The notes under the pieces: model-generated
Database searches by the model: none
The model's input: only the letters and a program-made list of their open reading frames with translations
Told to the model about the DNA's origin: nothing
Translations under genes and position numbers: made by a program
Shown: positions 18,135-27,045 of the stretch, in pieces
How the letters are laid out: each line of letters opens with the position of its first letter
Numbering within the stretch: the stretch's first letter is position 1
DNA from: Planctomycetota bacterium
Lineage (GTDB): Bacteria; Planctomycetota; JACOTG01; JAJDCM01
Direction: 5' to 3'
NCBI GenBank assembly: GCA_029260825.1
Contig: JAJDCM010000112.1
Span: 1-64,000 of the forward strand
DNA length: 64,000 bases

Positions 18135-18527
18135 TCATTTTTTCCTTGTTTGTTCCATCACTTCGACCAGCTGCTTCTTGAGTTCGGCCCTGTCGATTCC
18201 CAGGGTTGTCGCCAGCTCGACCGCTTTTATCAGATGTTCAAGCAGGTCTTTTCGACGAAGCTCCTCCTGGATCCCGGGTCGCTCGGCGACGAAGGATCCT
18301 TTTCCCTGCTGGGTGATGATGGCCGCTTCCCGTTCGAGCTCGAGGTAGGCCCGTTTCACCGTGATCACGCTGACCCGTAACTCCGCCGCTAGACCTCGAA
18401 TCGAGGGGAGGGCGAATCCAGGGGGCCAGTCCCCGATGGCGATCCGATGCTTGATTTGATCCATGATCTGCAGATACATGGGCCGACTGTCTGTGGCGGA
18501 TAGATCAAAGAGGACCGGGTTGTTCAT
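18135..18527 (-). CDS. GntR-family regulator, YtrA subfamily
   Basis: The 130-residue protein has an N-terminal winged helix with the GntR hallmarks P-M-Y-L-Q-I-M-D-Q-I-K, G-x-x-L-P-S-I-R-G-L-A-A-E-L, V-S-V-I-T-V-K-R-A-Y-L-E-L-E and G-K-G-S-F-V. A short helical tail of about 50 residues follows, which is the YtrA layout. YtrA members sit at the head of ABC-transporter operons and repress them. I place the start at 18527 and not the longer frame up to 18782, because the upstream codons are not GntR-like and a strong promoter ends 6 bases before this ATG. The sulfatase and ABC genes follow on the same strand. Confidence 0.92.
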   Translation of the reverse strand: MNNPVLFDLSATDSRPMYLQIMDQIKHRIAIGDWPPGFALPSIRGLAAELRVSVITVKRAYLELEREAAIITQQGKGSFVAERPGIQEELRRKDLLEHLIKAVELATTLGIDRAELKKQLVEVMEQTRKK

Positions 18528-18533
18528 GGACAC

Positions 18534-18562
18534 AGTATACACAGTGTGCACAGGTGGGTCAA
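18534..18562 (-). promoter_or_regulatory. Sigma70-type promoter of the GntR operon, near-leaderless
   Basis: Read on the minus strand, TTGACC (18557-18562) and TATACT (18534-18539) are separated by exactly 17 bases. Only six bases, GTGTCC, separate the -10 box from the GntR ATG. Transcription would start at or next to the A of the ATG, giving a leaderless or near-leaderless message. No Shine-Dalgarno sequence is present, which agrees. Confidence 0.75.
18535..18551. promoter_or_regulatory. Probable GntR/YtrA operator
   Basis: A 17-bp imperfect palindrome, GTATACAC-A-GTGTGCAC, matches in 6 of 8 arm positions and overlaps the -10 box and spacer of the GntR promoter. Its size and position fit autorepression by the adjacent YtrA-type regulator. 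The assignment rests on position and symmetry only. Confidence 0.65.
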
Positions 18563-18748
18563 GGCCTTTCTTTTCTTGCAGTGGTTTTCGTTCCTGGGTC
18601 TGAAGGGTGGGGGTAAAGAGGCGGTGAATGTTTGATGAAGATGCCCGTGGTGGTTTTTCTTGTGTGCTAGGTTGCCCCTCGAGCATCCTGACGTGAAGGA
18701 TGCCTGTTCTTTGACGTGGATTTGACGGCAGGAGAGAAGGAGGCCGTG

Positions 18749-20014
18749 ATGTGCGTATTTCTTGGGGACGGATCGATCTCAATAAAGGTAATTCAGGGGT
18801 TGTGCGCCCTTTTGATCTCGTTTTGTTGGTCCGCCTCTTCTCAGGCTCACGAATTGCGCCTGGTCGATGTTGTCGACGGGACCACCGTCAACGACTCCAG
18901 CTGCTCCTGGCAGAAGTCCGCCATCGGCTGCGGGTCAATGATCAAGATGCAACGATTGTATCCGCCCGATACCATCGCCACCGATATCGAATCCTACAGC
19001 GTGAGACTTGCCGAAGATGCCTGTCCCGGGACATCGTATGAGGCAAGTTGTGTTTCCTTGAGTCCCACAGAGACGCAGGGTGCGATTTTTGCCGTCGCGG
19101 GCGAGATGGCCGAAGTGTCTGGATCCGTCTTTCCTCCGTTCCCCGGCCCGAACCTGAGGATGGATTTCTGGGTTCGAAGGGGTCAGAGTGGCAACCCTGT
19201 TTTTTTGGTCGATGACGCTTGCCGTGTTCGGTTACGGGTTGCGGGAGTGGTTCAGACCACGGGCTCCGTTCAGGGGTTTTCGTTGAAGTTTGGTAGCGGG
19301 AGTGGCTGTGTTGCAATCCAGTCTGATGGAGCGTTTGAGGATACTCTCCTTGTGGATCCGCGCAGTGTGATGCCACCGGATCCCGGTCCCAGTCTTTCGG
19401 TGACCCTTGACTACCAGGTAGGAATCCTTCAGTCTAGCTCTCCCGGGGCGCTGGACATTTCCTTCACCATTTCGATTGACGAGGTGATTCTCGACGAGTA
19501 TTGCACTCGATTCGGGCGAGTGGGAACGTACAGAAATAACGGTGAGGAAGCGGTTCCGGTTGTTTCGGTGAACGGCTTTCCCGCACCCGTCGATTTTCCC
19601 CGGGTTTGGCAGCCCGGTTCCGGGGCTCTTTTTGTGCAGGTCCAGGGTCACCAGGCCAACATGATGGATACGCCGTATGTCCTTTATCTCTGGGGTCGAC
19701 AGCCGACGGCTGCAACAGCGTCATCTCTGGGGGTGGAGTTAGGCGGTCCTCATTATTTGGCGTTCCCACCGCCGTTTGATGGAATGCCGAGTCCGGGTCT
19801 GAGGTCAGTCTGGAATAGCATCGGAAATCCGCGAGCAGGAGAGCATGCTCCCGTCAACGGTGCGCCTCCTTGTCTTGCTCCTTGCACGGTGTTTGCAGGC
19901 GAGGTGCCTCAGCGACTGATCGGAAGAAACTTCACTCTCCAGGGCATCATGCGAGACGAGGATGCTCCTTCGAAGTATTCGGTGACCAATGCTGTGGTGA
20001 TCCAGATCCGATGA
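18749..20014 (+). CDS. Secreted protein of unknown function with shared C-terminal domain
   Basis: The 421-residue protein starts at ATG 18749, where AAGGAGG lies 4-5 bases upstream; an in-frame start at 18716 has no such site. A signal peptide ends near S-S-Q-A-H. The middle (about residues 30-255) is cysteine-containing, beta-rich and unlike any family I know. From about residue 256 it carries the shared C-terminal domain: a divergent G-T-Y-R-N-N opening, Y-V-L-Y-L-W, and L-Q-G-I-M-R-D...S-V-T-N-A-V-V-I-Q-I. The gene is divergent from the GntR operon. It is a useful outgroup for that domain because its opening motif is degenerate. Confidence 0.75.
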   Translation: MCVFLGDGSISIKVIQGLCALLISFCWSASSQAHELRLVDVVDGTTVNDSSCSWQKSAIGCGSMIKMQRLYPPDTIATDIESYSVRLAEDACPGTSYEASCVSLSPTETQGAIFAVAGEMAEVSGSVFPPFPGPNLRMDFWVRRGQSGNPVFLVDDACRVRLRVAGVVQTTGSVQGFSLKFGSGSGCVAIQSDGAFEDTLLVDPRSVMPPDPGPSLSVTLDYQVGILQSSSPGALDISFTISIDEVILDEYCTRFGRVGTYRNNGEEAVPVVSVNGFPAPVDFPRVWQPGSGALFVQVQGHQANMMDTPYVLYLWGRQPTAATASSLGVELGGPHYLAFPPPFDGMPSPGLRSVWNSIGNPRAGEHAPVNGAPPCLAPCTVFAGEVPQRLIGRNFTLQGIMRDEDAPSKYSVTNAVVIQIR

Positions 20015-20214
20015 CCAGGTTCGCACTTCGAGCCCCGGCGGGTTTGCGACTGCTCACAAACTGACGCCCAAGCGATGTTGAGACCCACGCTCGATTATTT
20101 ACCTCAACTTCTTTTTCCGCTTACGTTCTCCTAACACCGCATCTTTATCTTGTCCGTCTGAGTTCGCTCGAGTATCCGGGAAAGCAGAACCAGGATCGTT
20201 GCGAAAATCCCCTT

Positions 20215-23200
20215 TTGTTAATTCTCAGCGGAACAAGACAGACATTGCGAACCAGAAGATTTTATGGGTGGTTTTGGGGGAGCATATTTCTTCTCATGTC
20301 CAACGTCGGGTCAGCTCAAGAACGAGCTGGCTCGATCCGTGGAGTTGTCTATGACAAGGACTTTGATGTCCCGTTGGCGCTTGTTCAGGTGGTCGTCCTC
20401 GAAACCGACCTCAAGGTGATCAGTTCAGAGCAAGGGACATATTCTTTCCCGGAGCTGAAACCTGGCCAATATACCCTTGTCTTCTCCAAAGAAGGTTATG
20501 CACGATCGGTCAGGCCGGATGTGCTTGTAACGCCAGGAAAATTGACCGATGTGAACGTCTCTCTTGCCGGCGAGTTTACCGACATGGACGAGTTCGTCGT
20601 GGAGGACCTTCTTCCGGGGAATGCGGGTTCGGAAATTGCCTTGCTGAACCTCAGGTTCAAGAGCCCCGCGTTGCTGGATTCCATCAGTTCTGATTTGATG
20701 AGTCGAGCCGGTGCAAGTGATGCCGCGAGTGCTCTGCGTCTCGTTCCGGGTGCTACGGTCACCGATGGGAAGTTCGCCGTCATTCGCGGACTACCCGACC
20801 GCTACGTCAGTTCCCAGCTCAACGGATTTCGACTTCCGTCGGCGGACGAGGACACACGAGCAGCCGAGCTGGATCAGTATCCGTCGTCGATCCTCGACAG
20901 CATTCGAATCAGCAAGACCTTCACACCAGATCAGCAGGGAGATGCATCCGGAGGAGCCGTCGATGTACGACTCAAAAGAGTTCCTGAACGGACGATCTTT
21001 CAGTTCAGTTCCCAGACAAGCTTCAACACCCAGGTGGCCGGGCGCAGCAATTTTCTCTCCTATCGGGGAGGCGGAGTCAATGGGAGTGGGCGTGACAATC
21101 ATCGTCGAAGGATCCAGTTCGAGAACATCGGAGATGATTGGACGGGAGCAGTGGGCACTAGCCGGGAGGAGGCCCCCATCGACTACAAGCTCAACGGAGC
21201 AGCGGGTGGAAGCTACGAGTTCGACACGGGGATTCGTTTTGGTGGCTTTGCCAGTGCTTTCTATGAACGGGATAGCTCGTTCTTCGACGATGGAGAGGAC
21301 AACTCTCTCTGGGTCACGAATCCAGGTGAGGGACTCGTCCCGGAGACCGTCCAGGGTGTCCCTCAGCCAGGAGAGACCCCTCCAGGGAATGCGGGCGACT
21401 TCAAGACGGCGTTGTTTGATGTGACTCAGGGAAAGCAGTCGGTTCAGTGGGGTGTACTCGGGACTCTCGGAGTCGAGACCGAAAACCATCAGATCGGTTT
21501 CACCTATCTATATACGCGCAATGCCGAGGACAAAGCCACCCTTGCCGAGGATACGCGAGGGAAAGAGTACTTCTTTCCCGGCTATGATCGAGATGATCCT
21601 ACCCACATTGGTAACGAGGAAGGAAACCGGAGTGCTGCGCCCCACATCCGGACGGAAACGCTGGAGTATACCGAGCGGGTCACTGAAACCTTCCAGCTCA
21701 ACGGCAATCACCGGTTGCCTACCGAAGAGTTCGAGTTGACCGACACTCTCACCGTTCTTCCGCCGGAGATTGATTGGGGTTTTGCCAGTAGTTCGGCAAG
21801 CCAGGATCAGCCGGATAAGCGCCAGTTTGGAACCCTCTGGCAGGCTGCATCATTTGTTCCCGGTCGTCCGCCGTTTTCCGAGGACAAAATTGAACCGGCC
21901 GAGCACTTTCCTTTCAAGCCGGCGGCAGTGTTTTCCCTGGGCAACTTGCAGCGCATCTTCAAGAGGATCGAAGAGGAAAGCGATCAGTATTTCATCAACT
22001 TCAAGGTGCCGTTCCGACAATGGACGGACAGTGAGGGGTACTTCAAGTTGGGCTTCTTTGATGACAGGGTCGACCGTGAGTTTCGACAGGAAACTTTCAC
22101 AAATTCTGGTGACTTCTCGACATTTCAAGGTGACTTCGATGACTATTATTCGGGCGTGTTTCCCGGTGAAGATGGTCACGATATCCTCGCTTCCGACTTC
22201 GATGTGGACTACGACGGGAAGCTGGATGTCTCCGCCTGGTATTCAATGTTGGATCTTCCCATCACTTCGTACTTGAACGTGGTCGGCGGGTTTCGAGTGG
22301 AGTCAACCGAGATCGAAGTCGTTAACATCCCTGAAGAATTCGCCACCTGGTTTCCTCCGAATGCTCTGGGACCGGTTGAGCTGGAGCCGGGCGACGCGGA
22401 TGTGGTTATCAGTGAAGACGATCTTCTTCCCTCGTTCGGTTTGGTTGTGAAGCCCGTCGAGCAGGTTACGCTACGAGCCTCCTACAGCGAGACGATTGCT
22501 CGTCCCACGTTCAAGGAGCTCACACCGGTCCTGCAGCAAGAGTTTCTTGGTGGCCCCATCTTCATCGGCAACCCGGAGGTTCAGCTCAGCAAGGTCAAGA
22601 ACTATGACATTCGTCTCGATTACAAGCCCTACGAGGGCGGGTTCCTGTCTGCCTCCTGGTTTACCAAGGATATTGATGGAGCCATCGAGAATGTTCAGAG
22701 GTTTGTGAACTTCAACTTTACCACCCCGAGAAACTTCCCGGAGGCGACTCTGAAGGGTTGGGAATTCGAAGCTCGCCAGAACCTGGGGAATTTCTTTGAT
22801 GGCTTTGAGCCGTTTTCGGTGGGAGCGAATGCCACTCTGATCGACTCCGAGGTGAGACTCCCGGCCGATGAGCGGGCGCAGTTTGACCTGCCGAATATTC
22901 AAGCGCCCCAGAGCAAGCGCGATGCCACCAATGCTCCGGAGCATCTCTACAATATTTACCTGAACTTTGACTATCCCTCGACCGGAACCAGGGCTGGGCT
23001 CTTTTACACCGTAAGGGGAGACACGCTTGTGGCAGGAGCGGGAACCTCGGATGGGAATTTCGTGCCGAGTGTTTACGAGTCGGAGTTCGATACACTCAAC
23101 TTTACCGTCTCCCAGACTCTCTGGGACAACTTCATGCTGAGTTTCAAGGCGAAGAACCTCACGAACCCCAAGATCAAAACAGTCTACCGCTCGGCCTACG

Positions 23201-23283
23201 TTCCAGGTGGAGATGTGACAAGAACATCGTTTAGCAAAGGCGTCGAGTTCTCGCTCTCTTTGAGCGCCCGGTTCGAGTTCTGA
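20215..23283 (+). CDS. TonB-dependent outer-membrane receptor
   Basis: The product of about 1,022 residues has a signal peptide (ends G-S-A-Q) and a carboxypeptidase-regulatory-like domain at about 40-125 (G-S-I-R-G-V-V-Y-D, Y-S-F-P-E-L-K-P-G-Q-Y). A plug domain follows at about 150-260 (A-L-R-L-V-P-G-A, V-I-R-G-L-P-D-R-Y, D-A-S-G-G-A-V-D-V), then a beta-barrel ending in R-F-E-F with a terminal aromatic residue, as expected for Bam-dependent insertion. The start is uncertain: TTG 20215 is the first in-frame start and no clear ribosome site precedes it; TTG 20245 is also possible. It lies 45 bases before the Ttp energy genes and should be their client. The substrate is not evident. Confidence 0.92.
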   Translation: MLILSGTRQTLRTRRFYGWFWGSIFLLMSNVGSAQERAGSIRGVVYDKDFDVPLALVQVVVLETDLKVISSEQGTYSFPELKPGQYTLVFSKEGYARSVRPDVLVTPGKLTDVNVSLAGEFTDMDEFVVEDLLPGNAGSEIALLNLRFKSPALLDSISSDLMSRAGASDAASALRLVPGATVTDGKFAVIRGLPDRYVSSQLNGFRLPSADEDTRAAELDQYPSSILDSIRISKTFTPDQQGDASGGAVDVRLKRVPERTIFQFSSQTSFNTQVAGRSNFLSYRGGGVNGSGRDNHRRRIQFENIGDDWTGAVGTSREEAPIDYKLNGAAGGSYEFDTGIRFGGFASAFYERDSSFFDDGEDNSLWVTNPGEGLVPETVQGVPQPGETPPGNAGDFKTALFDVTQGKQSVQWGVLGTLGVETENHQIGFTYLYTRNAEDKATLAEDTRGKEYFFPGYDRDDPTHIGNEEGNRSAAPHIRTETLEYTERVTETFQLNGNHRLPTEEFELTDTLTVLPPEIDWGFASSSASQDQPDKRQFGTLWQAASFVPGRPPFSEDKIEPAEHFPFKPAAVFSLGNLQRIFKRIEEESDQYFINFKVPFRQWTDSEGYFKLGFFDDRVDREFRQETFTNSGDFSTFQGDFDDYYSGVFPGEDGHDILASDFDVDYDGKLDVSAWYSMLDLPITSYLNVVGGFRVESTEIEVVNIPEEFATWFPPNALGPVELEPGDADVVISEDDLLPSFGLVVKPVEQVTLRASYSETIARPTFKELTPVLQQEFLGGPIFIGNPEVQLSKVKNYDIRLDYKPYEGGFLSASWFTKDIDGAIENVQRFVNFNFTTPRNFPEATLKGWEFEARQNLGNFFDGFEPFSVGANATLIDSEVRLPADERAQFDLPNIQAPQSKRDATNAPEHLYNIYLNFDYPSTGTRAGLFYTVRGDTLVAGAGTSDGNFVPSVYESEFDTLNFTVSQTLWDNFMLSFKAKNLTNPKIKTVYRSAYVPGGDVTRTSFSKGVEFSLSLSARFEF

Positions 23284-23306
23284 TCTTCCTGGTTGAACCA
23301 GGGATC
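23282..23306 (+). promoter_or_regulatory. Intercistronic hairpin between receptor and energy genes
   Basis: GATC-tt-CCTGG / CCAGG-GATC forms a hairpin with a TTGAA loop, starting at the receptor stop codon. There is no T-run, so it is more likely an mRNA stability or attenuation element than a full terminator. It could let the receptor be expressed above the inner-membrane motor genes. Confidence 0.45.
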
Positions 23307-23328
23307 TCATGATGTGGAAGGAGTGAAT

Positions 23329-24165
23329 ATGAGAAGCAGCACGGATGATCAAGTCCGGGCAAACCGAGCCGGCATCAGACGTTCGGCCATCAAGTGGGTT
23401 GCCTTCATCCTGATCGCGGGTGTCTTTTCCTCGGAGACGATGCACGCGGGTGAGGTAGTAAAAGAAGGAAAGGATGGGCGATCTTTGCTCCAGGAGTGGA
23501 TCGGTCTCCGGAAAGCGATCTCCGATGAGGGTCGAAAGTGGGAGCTTCGACGGGAGCTTCTCAAGGACCGGATCGAGCTTGCCCGGCAGTCGATCAGCTC
23601 GTTGCGAGAAAGCATCGGGAAGGTCGAGGAGGGCGTCTTGGAGGCCGACAAGAAGCGATCGGGTCTGGTCGAAAGGGAGGTCGCCCTCAAAGAAGCTACG
23701 GTTGGAGTTCGTGGGAGGATTGGCGAGTTCGAGTCCCGGGTCAAGGTGCTCTTGAAGCAGATCCCCGTGCCGGTTCAGGAGAAGGTGAAGGCTCTCAGTC
23801 AGAGGTTTCCGGATGATCCAGAGTCAATCGAGGCTTCTGCTTCGAAGAGGTACCAATATCTCATTGGCGTTCTGGCCGGGATCAACAAGGCAAATCGAGA
23901 AGTCTCCGTGAATAGCGAGATCAGAACTCTTGCGGATGGAAGCACTCTTGAAGTGGCAGTGTTGTACATCGGGATTAGCCAGGCCTACTTCGTCAATATT
24001 GACAAGACGGTGGCTGGTGTTGGTGTTCCCTTCGGGGATGGGTGGAGCTGGACTCCGGCGAACGATGCTGCGGAGAAGATTGCACATGCCATCGCGATAC
24101 ACGACGGAGAAAAACCCGCTGAGTATATTCCTTTACCGGTCACCATCGATCAGAAGGCTGAGTGA
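23329..24165 (+). CDS. DUF3450-like periplasmic coiled-coil protein of Ttp system
   Basis: The 278-residue product starts at ATG 23329, with AAGGAG 5 bases upstream; a TTG at 23293 is inferior. It has a signal peptide or anchor near residues 17-40, then a long charged coiled coil at about 55-140, then a globular end containing A-V-L-Y-I-G-I-S-Q-A-Y-F-V and G-W-S-W-T. These match DUF3450, the protein that regularly precedes TtpC in extended TonB systems. It probably works in the periplasm with the coiled coil of the next gene product. Its stop overlaps the next start. Confidence 0.85.
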   Translation: MRSSTDDQVRANRAGIRRSAIKWVAFILIAGVFSSETMHAGEVVKEGKDGRSLLQEWIGLRKAISDEGRKWELRRELLKDRIELARQSISSLRESIGKVEEGVLEADKKRSGLVEREVALKEATVGVRGRIGEFESRVKVLLKQIPVPVQEKVKALSQRFPDDPESIEASASKRYQYLIGVLAGINKANREVSVNSEIRTLADGSTLEVAVLYIGISQAYFVNIDKTVAGVGVPFGDGWSWTPANDAAEKIAHAIAIHDGEKPAEYIPLPVTIDQKAE

Positions 24166-25811
24166 ATATCATCATGAAGAAGAAGAAGATCATCGTCGCT
24201 TCCCTGGTTCTTTTTGGTTGGCTGAATGCGGCCTACGGACAGAATCGAGAAGAAATGGAGACTGCTAGCTATGCTAGCGCGACCGAGAACTTGACCCGGC
24301 AAGTTCGTGAAAGCGTAGAGGAGCTCAACGAACTTCGGCGCAAGGTCGCGGACGAGCAGCTTCCTCTTGCTCGGCAGCTTCATGAGCTGGAAGTCGAGCT
24401 CATCGAGGCTCGTCGGGAGTTCGAAGACAGGACACGTGCTCTGGATGCTCGCACTCTTGGTCTCTCCCAGCTGGATAAGGACAACCAGACAAGGGATGAG
24501 GAGATTGACTATCTCACCACGCTCTTCATCGATTACGTTCGTGAGTTTGATGCTCGGCTTCACATTGTAGAGAAACAACGTTATCGGGAGCAACTGGAGG
24601 AAGCGCGGCTTGCCGGGGAGAATACGAGTCTGTCCGACCGGGAGCTCTTCGATATCCAGCTGCAGGTTCTCGATCTATCCATCGCTCGATTGTTTGAAGT
24701 TCTCGGCGGTACCCGTTTCGAGGGCCAGGCTGTCAGTCAGGCCGGGGGATTGGTCGATCACGGCACTTTCCTTCTGATGGGGCCGACTGCGTTGTTTCGA
24801 TCAAGGGATGGCAAAAACGTCGGGATTGCTGAGGAGCGATTGAACTCGCAGGAGCCAGCTCAGATCGGTTTCGCCAGTCTTGAGGACAAGCAGTTTGCGG
24901 ATGATCTTGTTGCATCCGGAACGGGCTTCTTTCCCCTCGATCCGACGTTGGGAGATGCCCATAAGATTGAATCGATCGAGAGTGAGACATTCCTTGAGCA
25001 CGTACAGAATGGCGGGCCGGTGATGATTCCGATCTTCGCTCTGGCCGCGATGGCCCTCCTGGTTGCGCTCGCAAAGTGGCTCGGAATGCTCTTTTTGCGA
25101 AATCCTTCCAGGAAGAAGATGAAGGGACTGTTTGATGCGCTTGGGCAACGGGATGAGGAGCTTGTCAAGAAACGGTCGCAGGAAATCCGCGGACCCTTGG
25201 GGGCGATGCTTGCAGCTGGTGTCGAGCACATCCGACAACCTCGGGAGCTCATCGAGGAAGTGATGTATGAAACGGTGCTAGCTACCCGTCTCAAGTTGCA
25301 AAGGATGCTCCCGTTCATCGCGATTTGTGCCGCTTCGGCACCGTTGCTGGGGCTCCTGGGGACGGTGACCGGAATCATTTCTACGTTCAAGCAGATCACT
25401 TTGTTTGGATCGAGTGATGTTCGAGCCCTGTCCGGCGGGATCTCCGAGGCCTTGATCACTACGAAGTTCGGACTCATCGTGGCAATTCCCGCACTTCTCT
25501 TGCATGCGTTTCTTTCCCGGAAGGCTCGAGGAGTTGTGACTCGGATGGAAATGGCGGCGGTGTCATTCTTGAATCGCGTCAGCAAGCGTTCAAGCATTCG
25601 AGGCCTTGGTGGGCAAGGGGAGGGCGAACGAATGTCCGTGAGTTCAGATGCGATTGACACGAAGATGCGGGAGATCGTAGATCGTCTTCATCGTTCTCTG
25701 GTGGCGGACGACCGCCATACCGATGACTCCCGTCGACCGCTTGGTTCATCTGAGGTTGTTTTTGCTGAATCGAGTCCCGCGGGAGAGGTCGTGAGGGAGC
25801 CTTCCTCATAA
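24162..25811 (+). CDS. TtpC-like MotA/TolQ/ExbB proton-channel protein with periplasmic coiled coil
   Basis: The 549-residue protein has a signal peptide (ends A-A-Y-G-Q), a coiled coil at about 35-180 and a periplasmic domain to about 280. A TM helix follows at about 286-312, then a MotA/TolQ/ExbB domain at about 365-465 with the core motif P-L-L-G-L-L-G-T-V-T-G. This is the layout of TtpC, the extra ExbB-like subunit of Vibrio-type TonB2 systems. The GTG at 24162 overlaps the preceding stop and has AGAAGG 4 bases upstream; ATG 24174 is an alternative. It should span the envelope to link the ExbBD motor with periplasmic partners. Confidence 0.9.
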   Translation: MNIIMKKKKIIVASLVLFGWLNAAYGQNREEMETASYASATENLTRQVRESVEELNELRRKVADEQLPLARQLHELEVELIEARREFEDRTRALDARTLGLSQLDKDNQTRDEEIDYLTTLFIDYVREFDARLHIVEKQRYREQLEEARLAGENTSLSDRELFDIQLQVLDLSIARLFEVLGGTRFEGQAVSQAGGLVDHGTFLLMGPTALFRSRDGKNVGIAEERLNSQEPAQIGFASLEDKQFADDLVASGTGFFPLDPTLGDAHKIESIESETFLEHVQNGGPVMIPIFALAAMALLVALAKWLGMLFLRNPSRKKMKGLFDALGQRDEELVKKRSQEIRGPLGAMLAAGVEHIRQPRELIEEVMYETVLATRLKLQRMLPFIAICAASAPLLGLLGTVTGIISTFKQITLFGSSDVRALSGGISEALITTKFGLIVAIPALLLHAFLSRKARGVVTRMEMAAVSFLNRVSKRSSIRGLGGQGEGERMSVSSDAIDTKMREIVDRLHRSLVADDRHTDDSRRPLGSSEVVFAESSPAGEVVREPSS

Positions 25812-25834
25812 GCTTTTCAGGAGGGGGTGGATCA

Positions 25835-26557
25835 ATGGATAATATCATCGACGTGCTTTTTCAGGAGGCGGTGGGGCTCGGAACCGAAGCGGTCAAGATC
25901 TGGCTTTCTGGCGGTTGGGCCATGGTGGCGATCGCTTTGCTAGCGGTTCTCCTGTTCGCCATCGGTATGCATGTCTTCCTTCGGCTCCGCTTTACCGGTT
26001 ACCTTTCGATCGCGGAAAGTGTCTGGCGCAAATGGATCGAGCATCCGGCTGAGCGGCGAGGTCCGGTCGGAGACATACTTGATCTCGTAACCGGGGAGGC
26101 GGCATCTCTTGAGGATACCCGGGTCTACTTTCGTCAGCTTAGAACGACCGATATGGCGCCCTTTGAGAGGGAGCTCAGGGTGATGAGGGTTTGTGTCGGA
26201 GCAGCGCCGTTGGTGGGACTCCTCGGCACGGTGACCGGGATGCTGGCCACCTTCAATGCCCTTTCTTCCGGATCGGGTGGAGAAAAGACCATGGAGATGG
26301 TTGCTGCCGGAATCTCGGAAGCACTCATTACTACCGAGACGGGCCTGGTGGTGGCGTTGACCGGATTGTTCTTTCAGTATCTTCTCGATAGGACCTTCGG
26401 GCGTTGCAAGGCGTTCTTGGAAAGGCTTGAAACCGTCTGTACCCAGAAGTTGCATCGAGTTGTTCGTGGCAACGAAGAGGCACGGGTTTACCGGGTGGCT
26501 CAAGAGCGGGTCGTGAGTGCCTTTTCAGAGAAGCTTCGGGAGAGGGCGTTGGGGTAG
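25835..26557 (+). CDS. exbB: ExbB/TolQ-family proton channel subunit
   Basis: The 240-residue protein has three membrane segments (about 27-50, 125-147, 170-190) and the family motif A-P-L-V-G-L-L-G-T-V-T-G-M, followed by I-S-E-A-L-I-T-T-E-T-G-L. The length is normal for ExbB. A strong AGGAGG site precedes the ATG. With ExbD it forms the proton channel that drives TonB. It is separate from the TtpC-like ExbB paralogue upstream, as in all Ttp modules. Confidence 0.92.
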   Translation: MDNIIDVLFQEAVGLGTEAVKIWLSGGWAMVAIALLAVLLFAIGMHVFLRLRFTGYLSIAESVWRKWIEHPAERRGPVGDILDLVTGEAASLEDTRVYFRQLRTTDMAPFERELRVMRVCVGAAPLVGLLGTVTGMLATFNALSSGSGGEKTMEMVAAGISEALITTETGLVVALTGLFFQYLLDRTFGRCKAFLERLETVCTQKLHRVVRGNEEARVYRVAQERVVSAFSEKLRERALG

Positions 26558-26625
26558 TTTGTTTGTCCTGCATGTCGGGGTATGGCGTTGGTTCAGGGAA
26601 TTGATCGAGAGAGAAGGATTTTTTC

Positions 26626-27042
26626 ATGGGACGTTTTCAGGACGCCGGAGCGGATGAGGGAAATGAGACCGGCTTCGATATGTCTCCGCTCATTGATTGT
26701 GTGTTTATTCTGCTGATTTTCTTCATTGTCACCACAGTTTTCGTGGAGGAGACGGGGGTGGAAGTGGATAGACCCGAGGCCGCATCATCCGTACAGCTGG
26801 AAAAGACGAGTATTCTGATCGCACTGACGAGCAAGGGGGAAGTCGTCTACGGGGGCCGGGAAATCGGTGTGGGTGGGGTCTTCTCGGTCGTCAAGCGGGC
26901 TCTTGCAAAAGAGAAGGAGACCCCGGTGATCATTCAAGCGGACCGGTTGGCTCAGGCGGGCACCCTGACCCGGATCGTGGGAGAGGCGAGGCTGGCGGGA
27001 GCGGTCAAAGTTAGCGTAGCTACCCGCGCCGGAAATGGATAG
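26626..27042 (+). CDS. exbD: ExbD/TolR-family subunit
   Basis: The 138-residue protein has one N-terminal TM helix with the proton-carrying aspartate at residue 24 (M-S-P-L-I-D-C-V-F-I-L-L-I-F-F) and a periplasmic ExbD domain (V-I-I-Q-A-D, then V-G-E-A-R-L-A-G). Both features are canonical and complete. It lies 68 bases after exbB with AAGGA before the ATG, and 3 bases before tonB. Confidence 0.94.
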   Translation: MGRFQDAGADEGNETGFDMSPLIDCVFILLIFFIVTTVFVEETGVEVDRPEAASSVQLEKTSILIALTSKGEVVYGGREIGVGGVFSVVKRALAKEKETPVIIQADRLAQAGTLTRIVGEARLAGAVKVSVATRAGNG

Positions 27043-27045
27043 GCG

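Noticed and set aside
18528-18782. N-terminal extension of the GntR gene up to 18782
   Set aside because: The extra 85 codons are not GntR-like and contain the promoter and operator of the gene.
22471-23445. 324-codon minus-strand ORF opposite the receptor barrel
   Set aside because: It is antisense to the TonB-dependent receptor and lacks any domain or ribosome site.
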